This document shows, in pieces, positions 35,633 through 44,055 of a DNA stretch of 64,000 bases. Source of the stretch: Aeromonas simiae (lineage in GTDB: Bacteria > Pseudomonadota > Gammaproteobacteria > Enterobacterales > Aeromonadaceae); assembly GCF_000820125.1 (NCBI RefSeq), contig NZ_CDBY01000007.1:134499-198498 (forward strand). Reading direction: 5' to 3'. Numbering within the stretch: position 1 is the first letter of the stretch; every line of letters starts with the position of its first letter. The notes under the pieces were generated by a model. The model was not told the DNA's origin and did no database searches. It saw only the letters and a list, made by a program, of their open reading frames with translations. Made by a program: the position numbers and the translations under genes.

Positions 35633-36818
35633 GAGTACAACTCAAATGAAGTTCATCACGGCACAGTCACACTGTGCCTCCACCGCTGACGCGGCTCAGG
35701 AGATCATCAGCGATTTATTAGAGCATACGGCCTCCCTGCCGTCTCTGTTGTTGGTCTATTTTTCTGCGCTTCACTCCTCAGAGATACTACAAAACCGCCT
35801 GTCTCTGGCATTTCCTGACGTACCCATGCTGGGTTGTAGTTCATGTCGCGCCGTGCAGACCGGGCAGGACGAGGGGGCGCCGGTTGCGGTTGCGGCCTTT
35901 TACGATTCGCGGGGCGCCTATGGGGTCGCGGGCTCGATGGAGCCCGATGCTCATCAACTGCTCAAGGAGGCAATGCGGCGTTGCGACCGTCCTGGCGAGT
36001 TGCCACACATGGTGTTGCTGCACGCAAGCCCTGGTCTGGAAGAGACCCTGCTGGCCCAGATCGATGCCGAGCTGGGCCATAGCGTGCCGGTGATTGGTGG
36101 CTCGGCGGCCGATGAGGCGGTGCAGGGGCAATGGCAGCTCTGCTGGAGTGATGGCGCCATGGGGGAGGGGGCGGCGCTGGCCGTGCTCTACCCCGACTGT
36201 GAGCTCGCCTTTCAGTTTCACTCCGGCTACATGCCAACTCGCAATCACGCCGTCGTGACCGAGGCTGAGGGGCGAGAGGTGATCAGCCTCGATGGGCGTC
36301 CGGCCGCCGATCTCTATCAGGAGTGGCTGGGGATATCGCTCCCCAATGGCCCGATCCTGCGTGAGACCACCCTGGCCCCGCTGGCACGGGTGGTGGGGGC
36401 CATGTATGAGGTTCCCTACTACAAGCTCTCCCATCCAGAGTCGATTACCAAGCGCCGTGGTTTGCGTCTGTTCACCCGCATTGAGCAGGGGGAGACCCTC
36501 TGGTTGATGCAGGGCAGCGCCGAGGGGCTGTTACAGCGCAGTTTGCTGGCGGCCAGGGTCGAGCCCGCCTATGGCATGCCATCAAGCCTTGAGCCGTTTG
36601 GTGCCCTGGTGGTGTTCTGCGCCGGCTGCCGGCTGGCGCTTTCGGAGCGCCTTGACGAGTTATCGCTGCAATTTCGTCAGCGGCTGGGTGGGATCCCCTA
36701 CGTCATGCCATTCACTTTCGGGGAGCAGGGGCGTTTGCCGCAAGGGGAGATCACCCACGGTAACTTAATGATTTCCAGCGTGATCTTCTGCAGCGGGGAG
36801 CGCTTGAATGACCAATGA
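35631..36818 (+). CDS. FIST-domain sensor protein (NosP/VpsV-like)
   Basis: A 395-residue soluble protein with FIST N (about 35-225) and FIST C (about 225-370) domains: MLGCSSCRAV, VIGGSAADEA, FQFHSGYMPTRNHAVVTEAEG and VGGIPYVMPFTFGEQGR-type C-terminal signatures. FIST proteins next to hybrid kinases include the haem-binding nitric oxide sensors NosP (Pseudomonas) and VpsV (Vibrio cholerae), which control their partner kinase. The downstream gene is such a kinase and overlaps it by 11 bases. Haem or nitric oxide binding is inferred, not visible. The start could be ATG 35631 or 35646. Confidence 0.85.
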   Translation: MSTTQMKFITAQSHCASTADAAQEIISDLLEHTASLPSLLLVYFSALHSSEILQNRLSLAFPDVPMLGCSSCRAVQTGQDEGAPVAVAAFYDSRGAYGVAGSMEPDAHQLLKEAMRRCDRPGELPHMVLLHASPGLEETLLAQIDAELGHSVPVIGGSAADEAVQGQWQLCWSDGAMGEGAALAVLYPDCELAFQFHSGYMPTRNHAVVTEAEGREVISLDGRPAADLYQEWLGISLPNGPILRETTLAPLARVVGAMYEVPYYKLSHPESITKRRGLRLFTRIEQGETLWLMQGSAEGLLQRSLLAARVEPAYGMPSSLEPFGALVVFCAGCRLALSERLDELSLQFRQRLGGIPYVMPFTFGEQGRLPQGEITHGNLMISSVIFCSGERLNDQ

Positions 36819-38901
36819 GCAGGAGGGGCACAGTCTGGAGTCACTGGGGGCCCGATTACAGTCGACCCTGGCCGAATTGGCTCGCAGTCAGGGGCGCGAG
36901 GCCCACTATCGGCACGAATCGGATACGCTGCTGCGTGGCATCGCAACGCTGGCCGAGGCAAAGACCCTCGATGAGGTGCTGCTCGGTCTTATCAAGGTGC
37001 TGCAACCCTTCATCGGCTTTGAGGCGGCCTTGGTGGTCGGCGCCCAGCCGCAGCGCGGTACCACGCTGCTTTGCAGTTGCAACGAGGTGCAGCCCTACCA
37101 ATGGCCATGGGGACGGGCCTTCGAACGGGCGCTGGCAGGGGAGACCCTGATCCTCTATGAGCCGGCGTTATTGCCCGATTTTGCTCCCGTAGCTCACTCC
37201 CCCCTGTGGCGTAGCGTGTTGCTGACCGGCCTCAAGGCCCCCGGATTTAGCGGTGTGCTGGTGTGCCGTCACAGCCAGCAGCGGGGGCTGGATCTCGACA
37301 GCAAGACGGCGCTGCAACGCTGTCGGCCGCTGATCTCCCAAGCGCTGGTCAACCTCGCCTACCGGGCTCGGCTCGAGCAGCAGGTGGAACTACGGACCGA
37401 GGCGCTGCATGCCAGTGAGCAGCGCTTTCGCCATTTTGCAGCCATGGCGTCCGACTGGTTCTGGGAGTGTGATGAGCGCTTTTGTATCAGCTATGTCTCG
37501 GCGCCGGATCGGGCCAATGGTGAGCTGAGCCAGCGTCTGCTCGGACGCAGTCTGCTGACGCTCGAATGGCTGCAACTCCATGATACGGAAGACTTTCGTC
37601 CTGCGTTGTGTGCTCAGCAGCCCCTACGTCGGTTGCGTACAGCGGTGCGCCGACGCGGTGAACTGCTGTGGCTGGAGGTCAATGCTGACCCCTGCTTCTC
37701 GAGTGATGGAGCCTTTACCGGTTATCACGGCACGGCGCGCGATATTGGCGATCTGATCCGCCGTGAGCAGGAGCTGGCCAAGGCGCGCGATCTGGCTCAG
37801 GCCGCCAGCCAGGCCAAGTCGCGTTTTCTGGCCATGATCACCCATGAGCTGCGTTCCCCTATGAATGCCGTGTTAGGGACGCTGGATCTGCTGCAACACG
37901 CGCCGCTTGAGGAGCAGCAACACGCCTTGCTGGGGCATGCCACCCACGCGGCCCGCATGTTGCAAACGGTCATCGACGATGTGCTCGATTATTCCAAGAT
38001 TGAGTCGGGGACGCTCTCATTGCGTCGTGAGCCTTTCAGCCCGGTCACACTCTGTCAGGCCCTGCTTGAGCCTCTCTATCCGGAGGCGCAGCGGCGTGAT
38101 CTGCAATTGGTGCTGCAATTGGACTCCGACGTGCCTGAAACCCTGCTCGGGGATCCGGTGCGCCTCTCCCAGATCATCGGCAACCTGCTCGGCAATGCCA
38201 TGAAGTTCACCCCCGACGGTGAGGTGCGGCTGCATCTCGGTTGGTCGTCCCAGTTGTTGATCGAAGTGTATGACAGCGGCATTGGCATCACGCCGGTGGA
38301 TCTGGAGCGGGTGTTTGAACCCTTTGTCCAGGGGGACAGCTCGGCCACCCGCAGCTTCTCGGGGGCCGGCCTCGGGCTCGCTATCTGTCGGCGCCTCACG
38401 ACCCTGATGGGCGGTGAGATTGGGGCCGACAGCGAGCAGGGGAAGGGGAGCCGCTTTTGGTGCCGCCTGCCGCTTTCGCTCCCCCAGAGCCCGCTGCAGG
38501 CACCACAGATCAAGCCGCTGCGAGCGCCCATGCCCCTTTCGGTGCTGGTGGTGGATGACAGCGAGGTCAATCGCATGGTGGTGTCACTCATGTTGCAGCG
38601 GCTGGTTCAGGAGGTGCAGGAGTGCGCTAGCGCCGAAGCGGCATTGGCTCTTGTGATGAACCGGGCACCGGATCTGATCCTGATGGATCTGCGCATGCCG
38701 CAGATCGACGGGCTGGAGGCCACTCGCCGTCTGCGTGGGTTGGGTTATAGGGGATGCATCGTGGCGCTGACCGCCAATGCCATGCCAGAAGATCGCGAGC
38801 AGGCGCTGGCTGCCGGCATGGATGACTTCATGGCCAAACCCATCAGCCTCGCCCGGCTGCAAGAGTGTTGCGAGCGGCATTTCCCCCAGTGCGCAGGATA
38901 A
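36808..38901 (+). CDS. Hybrid sensor histidine kinase (VpsS/NahK-like)
   Basis: A 697-residue cytoplasmic hybrid kinase. An N-terminal helical part precedes a GAF-like domain (about 45-185), a linker coiled coil, a PAS domain (about 205-320), HisKA with phosphoacceptor His near 346 (ITHELRSPMNAVLG), an ATPase domain (NAMKFTPDG, GAGLGLAICRRL) and a receiver with Asp near 627 (LILMDLRMPQIDG). No membrane segment is present, in keeping with a soluble sensory partner. It lacks its own Hpt domain, so phosphate must leave through a separate Hpt; a LuxU-like one is encoded 2 kb upstream. Translation is coupled to the FIST gene. Confidence 0.88.
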   Translation: MTNEQEGHSLESLGARLQSTLAELARSQGREAHYRHESDTLLRGIATLAEAKTLDEVLLGLIKVLQPFIGFEAALVVGAQPQRGTTLLCSCNEVQPYQWPWGRAFERALAGETLILYEPALLPDFAPVAHSPLWRSVLLTGLKAPGFSGVLVCRHSQQRGLDLDSKTALQRCRPLISQALVNLAYRARLEQQVELRTEALHASEQRFRHFAAMASDWFWECDERFCISYVSAPDRANGELSQRLLGRSLLTLEWLQLHDTEDFRPALCAQQPLRRLRTAVRRRGELLWLEVNADPCFSSDGAFTGYHGTARDIGDLIRREQELAKARDLAQAASQAKSRFLAMITHELRSPMNAVLGTLDLLQHAPLEEQQHALLGHATHAARMLQTVIDDVLDYSKIESGTLSLRREPFSPVTLCQALLEPLYPEAQRRDLQLVLQLDSDVPETLLGDPVRLSQIIGNLLGNAMKFTPDGEVRLHLGWSSQLLIEVYDSGIGITPVDLERVFEPFVQGDSSATRSFSGAGLGLAICRRLTTLMGGEIGADSEQGKGSRFWCRLPLSLPQSPLQAPQIKPLRAPMPLSVLVVDDSEVNRMVVSLMLQRLVQEVQECASAEAALALVMNRAPDLILMDLRMPQIDGLEATRRLRGLGYRGCIVALTANAMPEDREQALAAGMDDFMAKPISLARLQECCERHFPQCAG

Positions 38902-38907
38902 AAAAAA

Positions 38908-38935
38908 GGCCAACCGGGGAGGTTGACCAATTCTT
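38908..38935 (+). terminator. Probable terminator after the hybrid kinase gene
   Basis: GGCCAACC and GGTTGACC pair with one mismatch around GGGGA, followed by AATTCTT. A second small hairpin (TCTTCAG-CATAA-CTGAAGA, 38932-38950) follows directly, and a third (GCATGA-AAAAG-TCATGC) is at 38982-38998. One of these probably ends transcription from each side; nothing else was recognised in the 212-base gap. Confidence 0.45.
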
Positions 38936-39113
38936 CAGCATAACTGAAGAGAGCACGGGATAAATCGGGTTGTTCCTACTTGCATGAAAAAGTCATGCCA
39001 ACTTTTTTTGTCCCTTTTCCCGCCTTGTTTGTCGTTTTTATGAGCGATTCATTGCATTGTGGTAGCGTGTCTTTGTCGCAAATTGCGATGCTTTGCATTC
39101 TGCGAGACGATTC

Positions 39114-39689
39114 TTACGTGACGATCAGCTTGTGCAGAAAGTGGCGGGCCGCTTCACTGCTCTGCTTGGCGATCAGCCCTTGCTTCTCTTGCACCGGCAT
39201 CGGCAGGATCTCAAGCCAGCGCTGGCACAACCAGGCTGCATCGTCATAGCGCTTGTCCGGGTAAAGCTCATCGAGCTCGGGGTATTGGGCGAACACATCG
39301 CGCAGGCGGGTCGCCAACACGGCATCGCTGTCATCCGAGTGGCACTGGGGCCAGTTGGGCAGCAGCTCGACATCGGCCCGCTTGAGCTGACCCCCCTCTT
39401 CGTGCAGCTGGTGGATATAGAAGCGCTCCAGCCCCTGCACCGTAATACCGAGCAGGCCATCGTTGAGGGTGTAGAAGTCGATCACCTTGACCCGGGTGCC
39501 GATGGGCAGGATCCGCCCCGATTGGCCGGTCACTGTGCTCTCTTCCATTACGATGCCAAACCCTTGATCCTCGATGAAGGACTCCTTGAGCATCTCCAGG
39601 TGACGCTGCTCAAACAGACGCAGCGGCAGCTTGCCGCCCGGTAGGATGTGGGAAGGCAAGGGAAACAGGGCGAGTGATTGCTGTGTCAT
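39114..39689 (-). CDS. LON substrate-binding-domain protein
   Basis: A 191-residue protein made only of the N-terminal (PUA-like) substrate-binding domain of Lon: LALFPLPSHILPGGKLPLRLFEQRHLEML, GFGIVMEE, GTRVKVIDFYTLNDGLLGITVQG. No AAA+ or serine-lysine protease domain is present, so it is not a protease. Stand-alone copies are common in proteobacteria and their role is unknown. It is transcribed away from narQP-facing genes on the minus strand, downstream of the narP terminator. Confidence 0.88.
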   Translation of the reverse strand: MTQQSLALFPLPSHILPGGKLPLRLFEQRHLEMLKESFIEDQGFGIVMEESTVTGQSGRILPIGTRVKVIDFYTLNDGLLGITVQGLERFYIHQLHEEGGQLKRADVELLPNWPQCHSDDSDAVLATRLRDVFAQYPELDELYPDKRYDDAAWLCQRWLEILPMPVQEKQGLIAKQSSEAARHFLHKLIVT

Positions 39690-39751
39690 GTTTCATCCTC
39701 CGGTCTGGAACTGACTCAAACGGACTTGTGCAGCACTCGTGCCAACTCATG

Positions 39752-39773
39752 AAAAACGGGCCCGCAGGCCCGT
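39752..39773 (-). terminator. Rho-independent terminator of narQP
   Basis: Read on the minus strand, ACGGGCC-TGCG-GGCCCGT is followed by TTTT. It starts about 20 bases after the narP stop and ends the narQP transcript. Confidence 0.82.
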
Positions 39774-39793
39774 TTATGTCACATCCATCATGC

Positions 39794-40432
39794 TCAATGA
39801 CGCTGTTCAAGGTACATCACAGCCGCTTCCACCCGGCTCTGTGCCTGGAGTTTCTTCAGCAGGCTCTTAACGTGTACCTTCACGGTCCCTTCCGAGATAT
39901 GCAGGGCCGAGGCCACCTGCTTGTTGGAGAGGCCCTTTGCAATTTCACGCAGGATTTGCATTTCGCGACGCGTCAGGCTCTCGAGCTTCTCTTGCAGATG
40001 ATCCAGCTCGTAGAGGTTTTCCAGATAGGGACGCAGCGGCTCGCTCAAGATCTGCTTGCCACTCATCACCTCTTCGAGCTGGGCCAACAGCATCTCGGGC
40101 TCGGTATCCTTGAGCAGGTAACCATCGGCGCCGGCCTTGAGCAGTGCCACCACATCCTGGCGGGCATCGGAGACGGTGAGGATCACCACTCTTGAGGTGA
40201 TCTCTTCCTCACGCAGTGCCCGCAGGGTATCGAGCCCGGACAGCCCCTTCATGTTGAGATCGAGCAGGATCAAGTCCGGCTCGGACACCTTGGCCTGGGC
40301 AATTGCATCCGCGCCGTTGGCAGCTTCGCCGACGACCTCGAAGTTCTCTTCCAGGGCCAGCAGCTGCACTATGCCCTTGCGCATCAGAGGGTGGTCATCA
40401 ACGACCAGAATGGAATATTTGACGTCGTCCAT
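39794..40432 (-). CDS. narP: Nitrate/nitrite response regulator NarP
   Basis: A 212-residue NarL/FixJ regulator. The receiver domain has the acidic pair in VVDDHPLM and the phosphoacceptor Asp near 58 (LILLDLNMKG). The C-terminal LuxR-type helix-turn-helix has LTRREMQILREIAKGLSNKQVA and EGTVKVHVKSLLKK. It overlaps the upstream sensor gene by one base (TGATG). A single NarQ-NarP pair beside nap genes fits the aerobe/facultative pattern in Vibrio and Haemophilus. It probably acts on the nap promoter, where a NarP-type inverted repeat is seen at 43362. Confidence 0.9.
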   Translation of the reverse strand: MDDVKYSILVVDDHPLMRKGIVQLLALEENFEVVGEAANGADAIAQAKVSEPDLILLDLNMKGLSGLDTLRALREEEITSRVVILTVSDARQDVVALLKAGADGYLLKDTEPEMLLAQLEEVMSGKQILSEPLRPYLENLYELDHLQEKLESLTRREMQILREIAKGLSNKQVASALHISEGTVKVHVKSLLKKLQAQSRVEAAVMYLEQRH

Positions 40433-42144
40433 CAGGCTTCTCTTGTCTGGGTTGTCGGAAAAATGAGGTGCACCCTGGTTCCCTGGGGGCGGTGATCGCC
40501 GATGCTGAGCCGGCCGTGCAGCTTGCTGGCCCGCTCGTTCATGATGCTCAGGCCGTAGTGGTTGACGGCCGAGCGGGAGGCGCCTATGCCCACCCCGTCA
40601 TCGGTAACCTGAACCTCGATAGTACCATCAGGAAGTGTCTGACAGCTAACATCAATCACTTGCGCATTGGCATGCTTGATGGCGTTGAGCACGGCTTCAC
40701 GGATCAGCTGCAAGATATGGATGTGCTGGCCCGCCTCCAGATCGCTGCTCGACAGGCGGTAATCGAGCCGGATGGTCGCCGATGTCTGAGGGGTCAGCTG
40801 CTCGAGCATGACGCCGATGGCCTCGCCGAGATCGGCCTCGGCAATGGAGAGGCGAAAGGTGCCGAGCAGTTCGCGCAGCTGGGTGTAGGCGTTGCCGAGC
40901 CCTTCGTCGATCTGCTGCATCACCTGGGCGGTGCGTTCGGTCTGCCCTTTGGCAAATGCGCGCTTGAGCAGGGCCGACTGGATCTTGAGATAAGAGAGGG
41001 CCTGCGCCAGTGAGTCGTGCAGCTCACGGGCGATGACGGCGCGCTCTTCCATCAGCAGCAGGCGCTGCTGTTGCAGCAGGGTCTGATCCTTGTGCAGCAC
41101 CTGGGCGAGCAGCATGGCGAAGTTCTTCATCAGGCGCTGGTCGATCGGGGCATCGCTGATTAGATCGAGGCAACCATACTCCTGCTCGTCCATCTGTAAC
41201 GGGAACCGCTCCCGTGCCGGCGTCTCTTCGGGCCAGCCGCTGCGCCCGGTGAGGTAGGTGGGAATAGTGTTGTGTTCAAAACGGGTCAGGCGGATATGGG
41301 CGATGTGCTGGTGGGCTGCGGCTCGGTCCAGCAGCTTGATCAAGGTGCGTGAGCTGAGGGGGGCCTCGTGCAGCTGCTGGGCCGTGCTGTAGAGAAACGA
41401 CAGGGTGTCATTGGCCTGTTGCAGCTTGGCGGTCTTTTCCTCGACCTTGTGCTCCAGATCGCGATAGAGCTTGTCGAGCTCGCTCGCCATGGTGGCAAAG
41501 GCGCCGGAGAGCTCTCCCAGCTCGTTGGGGGAGCGCGGGGGGAGTTGCAGCAGAAAGTTGCGTTGCTCGACCTGGCGGGCGCAGGCGACCAGCTGATTGA
41601 GGGGGGCGACCACCTCGCGCCGGGTGAAGCGCACGGTAAACCAAGCGATGACGATGATGGCAAGCAGGCCAAGCCCCTCGGCGATGGCTAGCATACGCAC
41701 CTTGAACTCGACGTGAAATTGCATCTGATTGACGAAGTCATCGATGGCGGTGACAAACCGCTCTGTGTTGTCGGAGTAGCGCTCGGGGGTGTCATGCTCG
41801 ATGTGGCTGCGCATCAGGCGCCACTGGCTGAGCACTTCCCCATAGGTACGGCGCAATGAGGCGGGGGTGATCCAGCGCTGGGTCTCCTGCAACTCTTCGG
41901 CATTGAGGGTCTCTTCGAATTGAGCGAGGCGATCGCGTACCGGTTTGCCCTGGCTTATCTCGTACGCCATGCGGTAGGCCTGCATCCGCAGCGAGCCTGA
42001 CAGATTGATCGCCTTGGCATCGGGCACCGAGTAAAAGAGGGTGATCATGGCCACCAAAGAGATGAGGCTCGCCATAAACAAGATGAGCAGCATGGCGCGG
42101 CCGATGGCACTGCTCACCGAGGTAACCTGAAACCATTTTTTCAT
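40432..42144 (-). CDS. narQ: Nitrate/nitrite sensor kinase NarQ
   Basis: A 570-residue membrane kinase. Helices lie at about 15-38 and 150-170. The periplasmic ligand-binding P-box is NLSGSLRMQAYRMAYEI near 47-63. A HAMP domain (VVAPLNQLVACARQV) leads to a cysteine-poor linker, a HisKA_3 region (ARELHDSLAQALSYLKIQ, phosphoacceptor His) and a C-terminal ATPase domain (REAVLNAIKHANA, DDGVGIG). The length and order match NarQ. It is divergent from moaA with 200 bases between them. Confidence 0.9.
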   Translation of the reverse strand: MKKWFQVTSVSSAIGRAMLLILFMASLISLVAMITLFYSVPDAKAINLSGSLRMQAYRMAYEISQGKPVRDRLAQFEETLNAEELQETQRWITPASLRRTYGEVLSQWRLMRSHIEHDTPERYSDNTERFVTAIDDFVNQMQFHVEFKVRMLAIAEGLGLLAIIVIAWFTVRFTRREVVAPLNQLVACARQVEQRNFLLQLPPRSPNELGELSGAFATMASELDKLYRDLEHKVEEKTAKLQQANDTLSFLYSTAQQLHEAPLSSRTLIKLLDRAAAHQHIAHIRLTRFEHNTIPTYLTGRSGWPEETPARERFPLQMDEQEYGCLDLISDAPIDQRLMKNFAMLLAQVLHKDQTLLQQQRLLLMEERAVIARELHDSLAQALSYLKIQSALLKRAFAKGQTERTAQVMQQIDEGLGNAYTQLRELLGTFRLSIAEADLGEAIGVMLEQLTPQTSATIRLDYRLSSSDLEAGQHIHILQLIREAVLNAIKHANAQVIDVSCQTLPDGTIEVQVTDDGVGIGASRSAVNHYGLSIMNERASKLHGRLSIGDHRPQGTRVHLIFPTTQTREA

Positions 42145-42234
42145 CGGGATCTCGATTCAATCTGCCGGGGAACTACCCCTTTGGGAACGTGGGCATTGTA
42201 ACTTAACCTGTGCTAGCATCCGCAAATTCATTGA

Positions 42235-42341
42235 ACTCCGAGCCACCTTGCCTACGTCGGCAGATAGGGGAGGGTGGCCGACAGCTTAGCGCTGTAAGGG
42301 TCAGGGAAGAAATGACCTGGCCTCCCGTATTTGGAAAGGTG
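42235..42341 (+). ncRNA. Moco riboswitch-like leader of moaA
   Basis: The leader carries the conserved blocks I recall for the Moco RNA motif: ACTCCGAGCCACC (42235-42247), GGGTGGCCGA (42272-42281) pairing with GAGCCACC, a variable hairpin CAGC-TTAG-CGCTG, then GGGAAG and GACCTGGCCTCCCGTAT ending in TTGGAAAGG, which also serves as the ribosome binding site of moaA at 42345. In E. coli this element represses moaA when molybdenum or tungsten cofactor is plentiful. The 3' GGAAAGG overlapping the Shine-Dalgarno site suggests control of translation. It lies on the plus strand between narQ and moaA. Confidence 0.85.
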
Positions 42342-42344
42342 TTT

Positions 42345-43325
42345 ATGTCGCTGCTTGAAGACGGCCATGCCCGTCGCTTTCACTATCTGCGTCTCTCGGT
42401 GACCGATGTGTGCAACTTTCGCTGCACCTACTGTCTGCCGGACGGCTACCGCCCCGAAGGGCGCAAATCCTTTCTTGATCAAGCTGAGATAGCCAGAGTC
42501 GTTCGCGCTTTTGCTGCCATGGGCACCCGCAAGGTGCGCCTGACCGGCGGGGAGCCCTCCCTGCGCCGCGATTTTACCGACATCATCCGCATCGTGGCGG
42601 CGACGCCCGGCATTGAACAGGTGGCCATGACCACCAACGGTTATCGCCTGCGTGAGCGGGCGGCCGAGTGGCGCGAGGCCGGATTGACCAACCTGAACGT
42701 CAGTGTGGACAGTCTGGATGCCCGTCAGTTTCACCGCATCACCGGAGAAGACAAGCTGACCGAGGTGATGGCTGGGATTGATGCGGCGCTGGCCGCCGGG
42801 TTTGCGCGGGTCAAAGTCAACGCCGTGTTGCTCAAGGGGCTCAATGACCATGAACTGTCGACCTTTCTCGACTGGATTAAGACGCGCCCCATCGAGCTGC
42901 GTTTCATCGAGCTGATGCAAACCGGCGAGATGGAGGCGTTGTTCACCCGTCACCATGCCAGTGGTGAAGTCATCAAGGGGCAACTGTTGGCGGCGGGGTG
43001 GGTGCAGCAACTGCGGGCTATCGACGCCGGGCCTGCCCAGGTGTTCCATCATCCCGACTATCTCGGTGGCATCGGCCTCATCATGCCCTATAGCAAGGAT
43101 TTTTGTGCCGGCTGCAACCGGTTGCGAGTCTCCTCGGTCGGTAAGCTGCACTTGTGCCTGTTTGGTGACGACGGAGTGGCGCTGCGCGATCTGTTAGCGG
43201 CCGACGAGCAACAAGAGGCACTGATGGAGCGGGTTCACATGGCGCTTGGTCACAAGTTGGCCAGCCATCGTCTGCATCAGGGTAACAGTGGTACAACTCC
43301 CCATCTGGCGTCGCTAGGTGGTTGA
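42345..43325 (+). CDS. moaA: GTP 3',8-cyclase (molybdenum cofactor step 1)
   Basis: A 326-residue radical SAM enzyme. The first iron-sulphur site is CNFRCTYC near the N-terminus, followed by RLTGGEP. The second cluster is [18 protein letters not shown] near residues 255-275. The C-terminal Gly-Gly tail needed for activity is present. It converts GTP to the cyclic intermediate used by MoaC. The ATG at 42345 fits the riboswitch ribosome site GGAAAGG; the longer open frame starts inside the RNA element. The other moa genes lie 6.4 kb downstream, beyond the nap operon. Confidence 0.95.
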   Translation: MSLLEDGHARRFHYLRLSVTDVCNFRCTYCLPDGYRPEGRKSFLDQAEIARVVRAFAAMGTRKVRLTGGEPSLRRDFTDIIRIVAATPGIEQVAMTTNGYRLRERAAEWREAGLTNLNVSVDSLDARQFHRITGEDKLTEVMAGIDAALAAGFARVKVNAVLLKGLNDHELSTFLDWIKTRPIELRFIELMQTGEMEALFTRHHASGEVIKGQLLAAGWVQQLRAIDAGPAQVFHHPDYLGGIGLIMPYSKDFCAGCNRLRVSSVGKLHLCLFGDDGVALRDLLAADEQQEALMERVHMALGHKLASHRLHQGNSGTTPHLASLGG

Positions 43326-43361
43326 TTCTTTGCGAGAAGAATTATCAATTGGCGTTTAATT

Positions 43362-43376
43362 TACCCCTAAGGGGTA
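43362..43376 (+). promoter_or_regulatory. NarP-type binding site upstream of nap operon
   Basis: TACCCCT-A-AGGGGTA is a perfect palindrome of two TACC-type heptamers, as bound by NarL/NarP. The central spacer is one base, not the usual two. A further single heptamer TACCCTT is at 43469-43475. It lies about 170 bases before napF and suggests nitrate control by NarQP. Confidence 0.5.
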
Positions 43377-43395
43377 TAAGCAATGCCTATTTCGC

Positions 43396-43409
43396 TTGAT
43401 CCAACGCAA
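43396..43409 (+). promoter_or_regulatory. Candidate FNR site of nap promoter
   Basis: TTGAT-CCAA-CGCAA matches the FNR consensus TTGAT-N4-ATCAA in 8 of 10 positions. A possible -10 (TGGTAT, 43435-43440) stands about 40 bases after its centre, the usual class II distance. Anaerobic control of nap is expected, but the site is weak in its right half. Confidence 0.38.
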
Positions 43410-43507
43410 GGTTCCCCCCTATTTATCCCGCCGGTGGTATATGAGACCTTTTTCTCTGCCTGCACTATACCCTTAACAAAAATATGTGCATCCAGAAGCA
43501 CAATTTC

Positions 43508-43524
43508 TGTCCCCTCTGGGGACA
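43508..43524 (+). repeat. Hairpin in the napF leader
   Basis: TGTCCCC-TCT-GGGGACA is a perfect 7-bp stem with a three-base loop, 24 bases before napF. No T run follows. It would form in the 5' leader of the nap mRNA and might affect stability or ribosome access. Confidence 0.45.
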
Positions 43525-43548
43525 CATTGGGGCCAGTGAGGAAGAGTC

Positions 43549-44055
43549 ATGTCACAGGGAGTCGATCCAACCCGACGTGCATTGCTGCGCGGACGATTTC
43601 GACCACAGGCAAAGGTATTGCCCCTGCCATGGGCGCTGCCGTGGACACAATTTAGCGCCGGCTGCACGCGTTGTGATGGCTGCATCAAGGCCTGCCCCGA
43701 ACAGATCATCGTGCGGGGCGAGGGGGGATTCCCCACCCTAGATTTCACCCGTGGTGAATGCACGTTCTGTGGCCAGTGCGTTGATGTCTGCAATGAGCCT
43801 CTTTTTCTCCCCCGCACACTATCTCCCTGGTCGCTTAAAGCCCATATAGGTAGCGGTTGCCTCGCCTTTGGCAAGGTATTCTGCCAATCCTGCCAGGATG
43901 CCTGCGAGCTGCGCGCCATCCGTTTTCGACCCGTGGCGGGCGGCATTCCCACTCCGAGTATTGAACCTGCCGACTGCACCGGATGCGGTGCCTGTGTGGC
44001 GGGTTGTCCGACCCAGGCCATTACGGTGGCCGATCCCCGTGAGGAGCGACCCTGA
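43549..44055 (+). CDS. napF: Ferredoxin-type protein NapF
   Basis: A 168-residue cytoplasmic iron-sulphur protein with the four-cysteine clusters CTRCDGCIKACP, CTFCGQCVDVCN and, near the C-terminus, CTGCGACVAGCP. NapF interacts with NapA before export and is thought to help insert its iron-sulphur or cofactor centre. It is the first gene of the nap operon in the order napFDAGHBC, the same as E. coli. GAGGAAG lies just before the ATG, and its stop overlaps the napD start. Confidence 0.93.
   Translation: MSQGVDPTRRALLRGRFRPQAKVLPLPWALPWTQFSAGCTRCDGCIKACPEQIIVRGEGGFPTLDFTRGECTFCGQCVDVCNEPLFLPRTLSPWSLKAHIGSGCLAFGKVFCQSCQDACELRAIRFRPVAGGIPTPSIEPADCTGCGACVAGCPTQAITVADPREERP

Noticed and set aside
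42252..43151. A 299-codon minus-strand frame opposite moaA.
   Set aside because: It is antisense to moaA and its riboswitch, both supported by conserved motifs; typical high-GC shadow.
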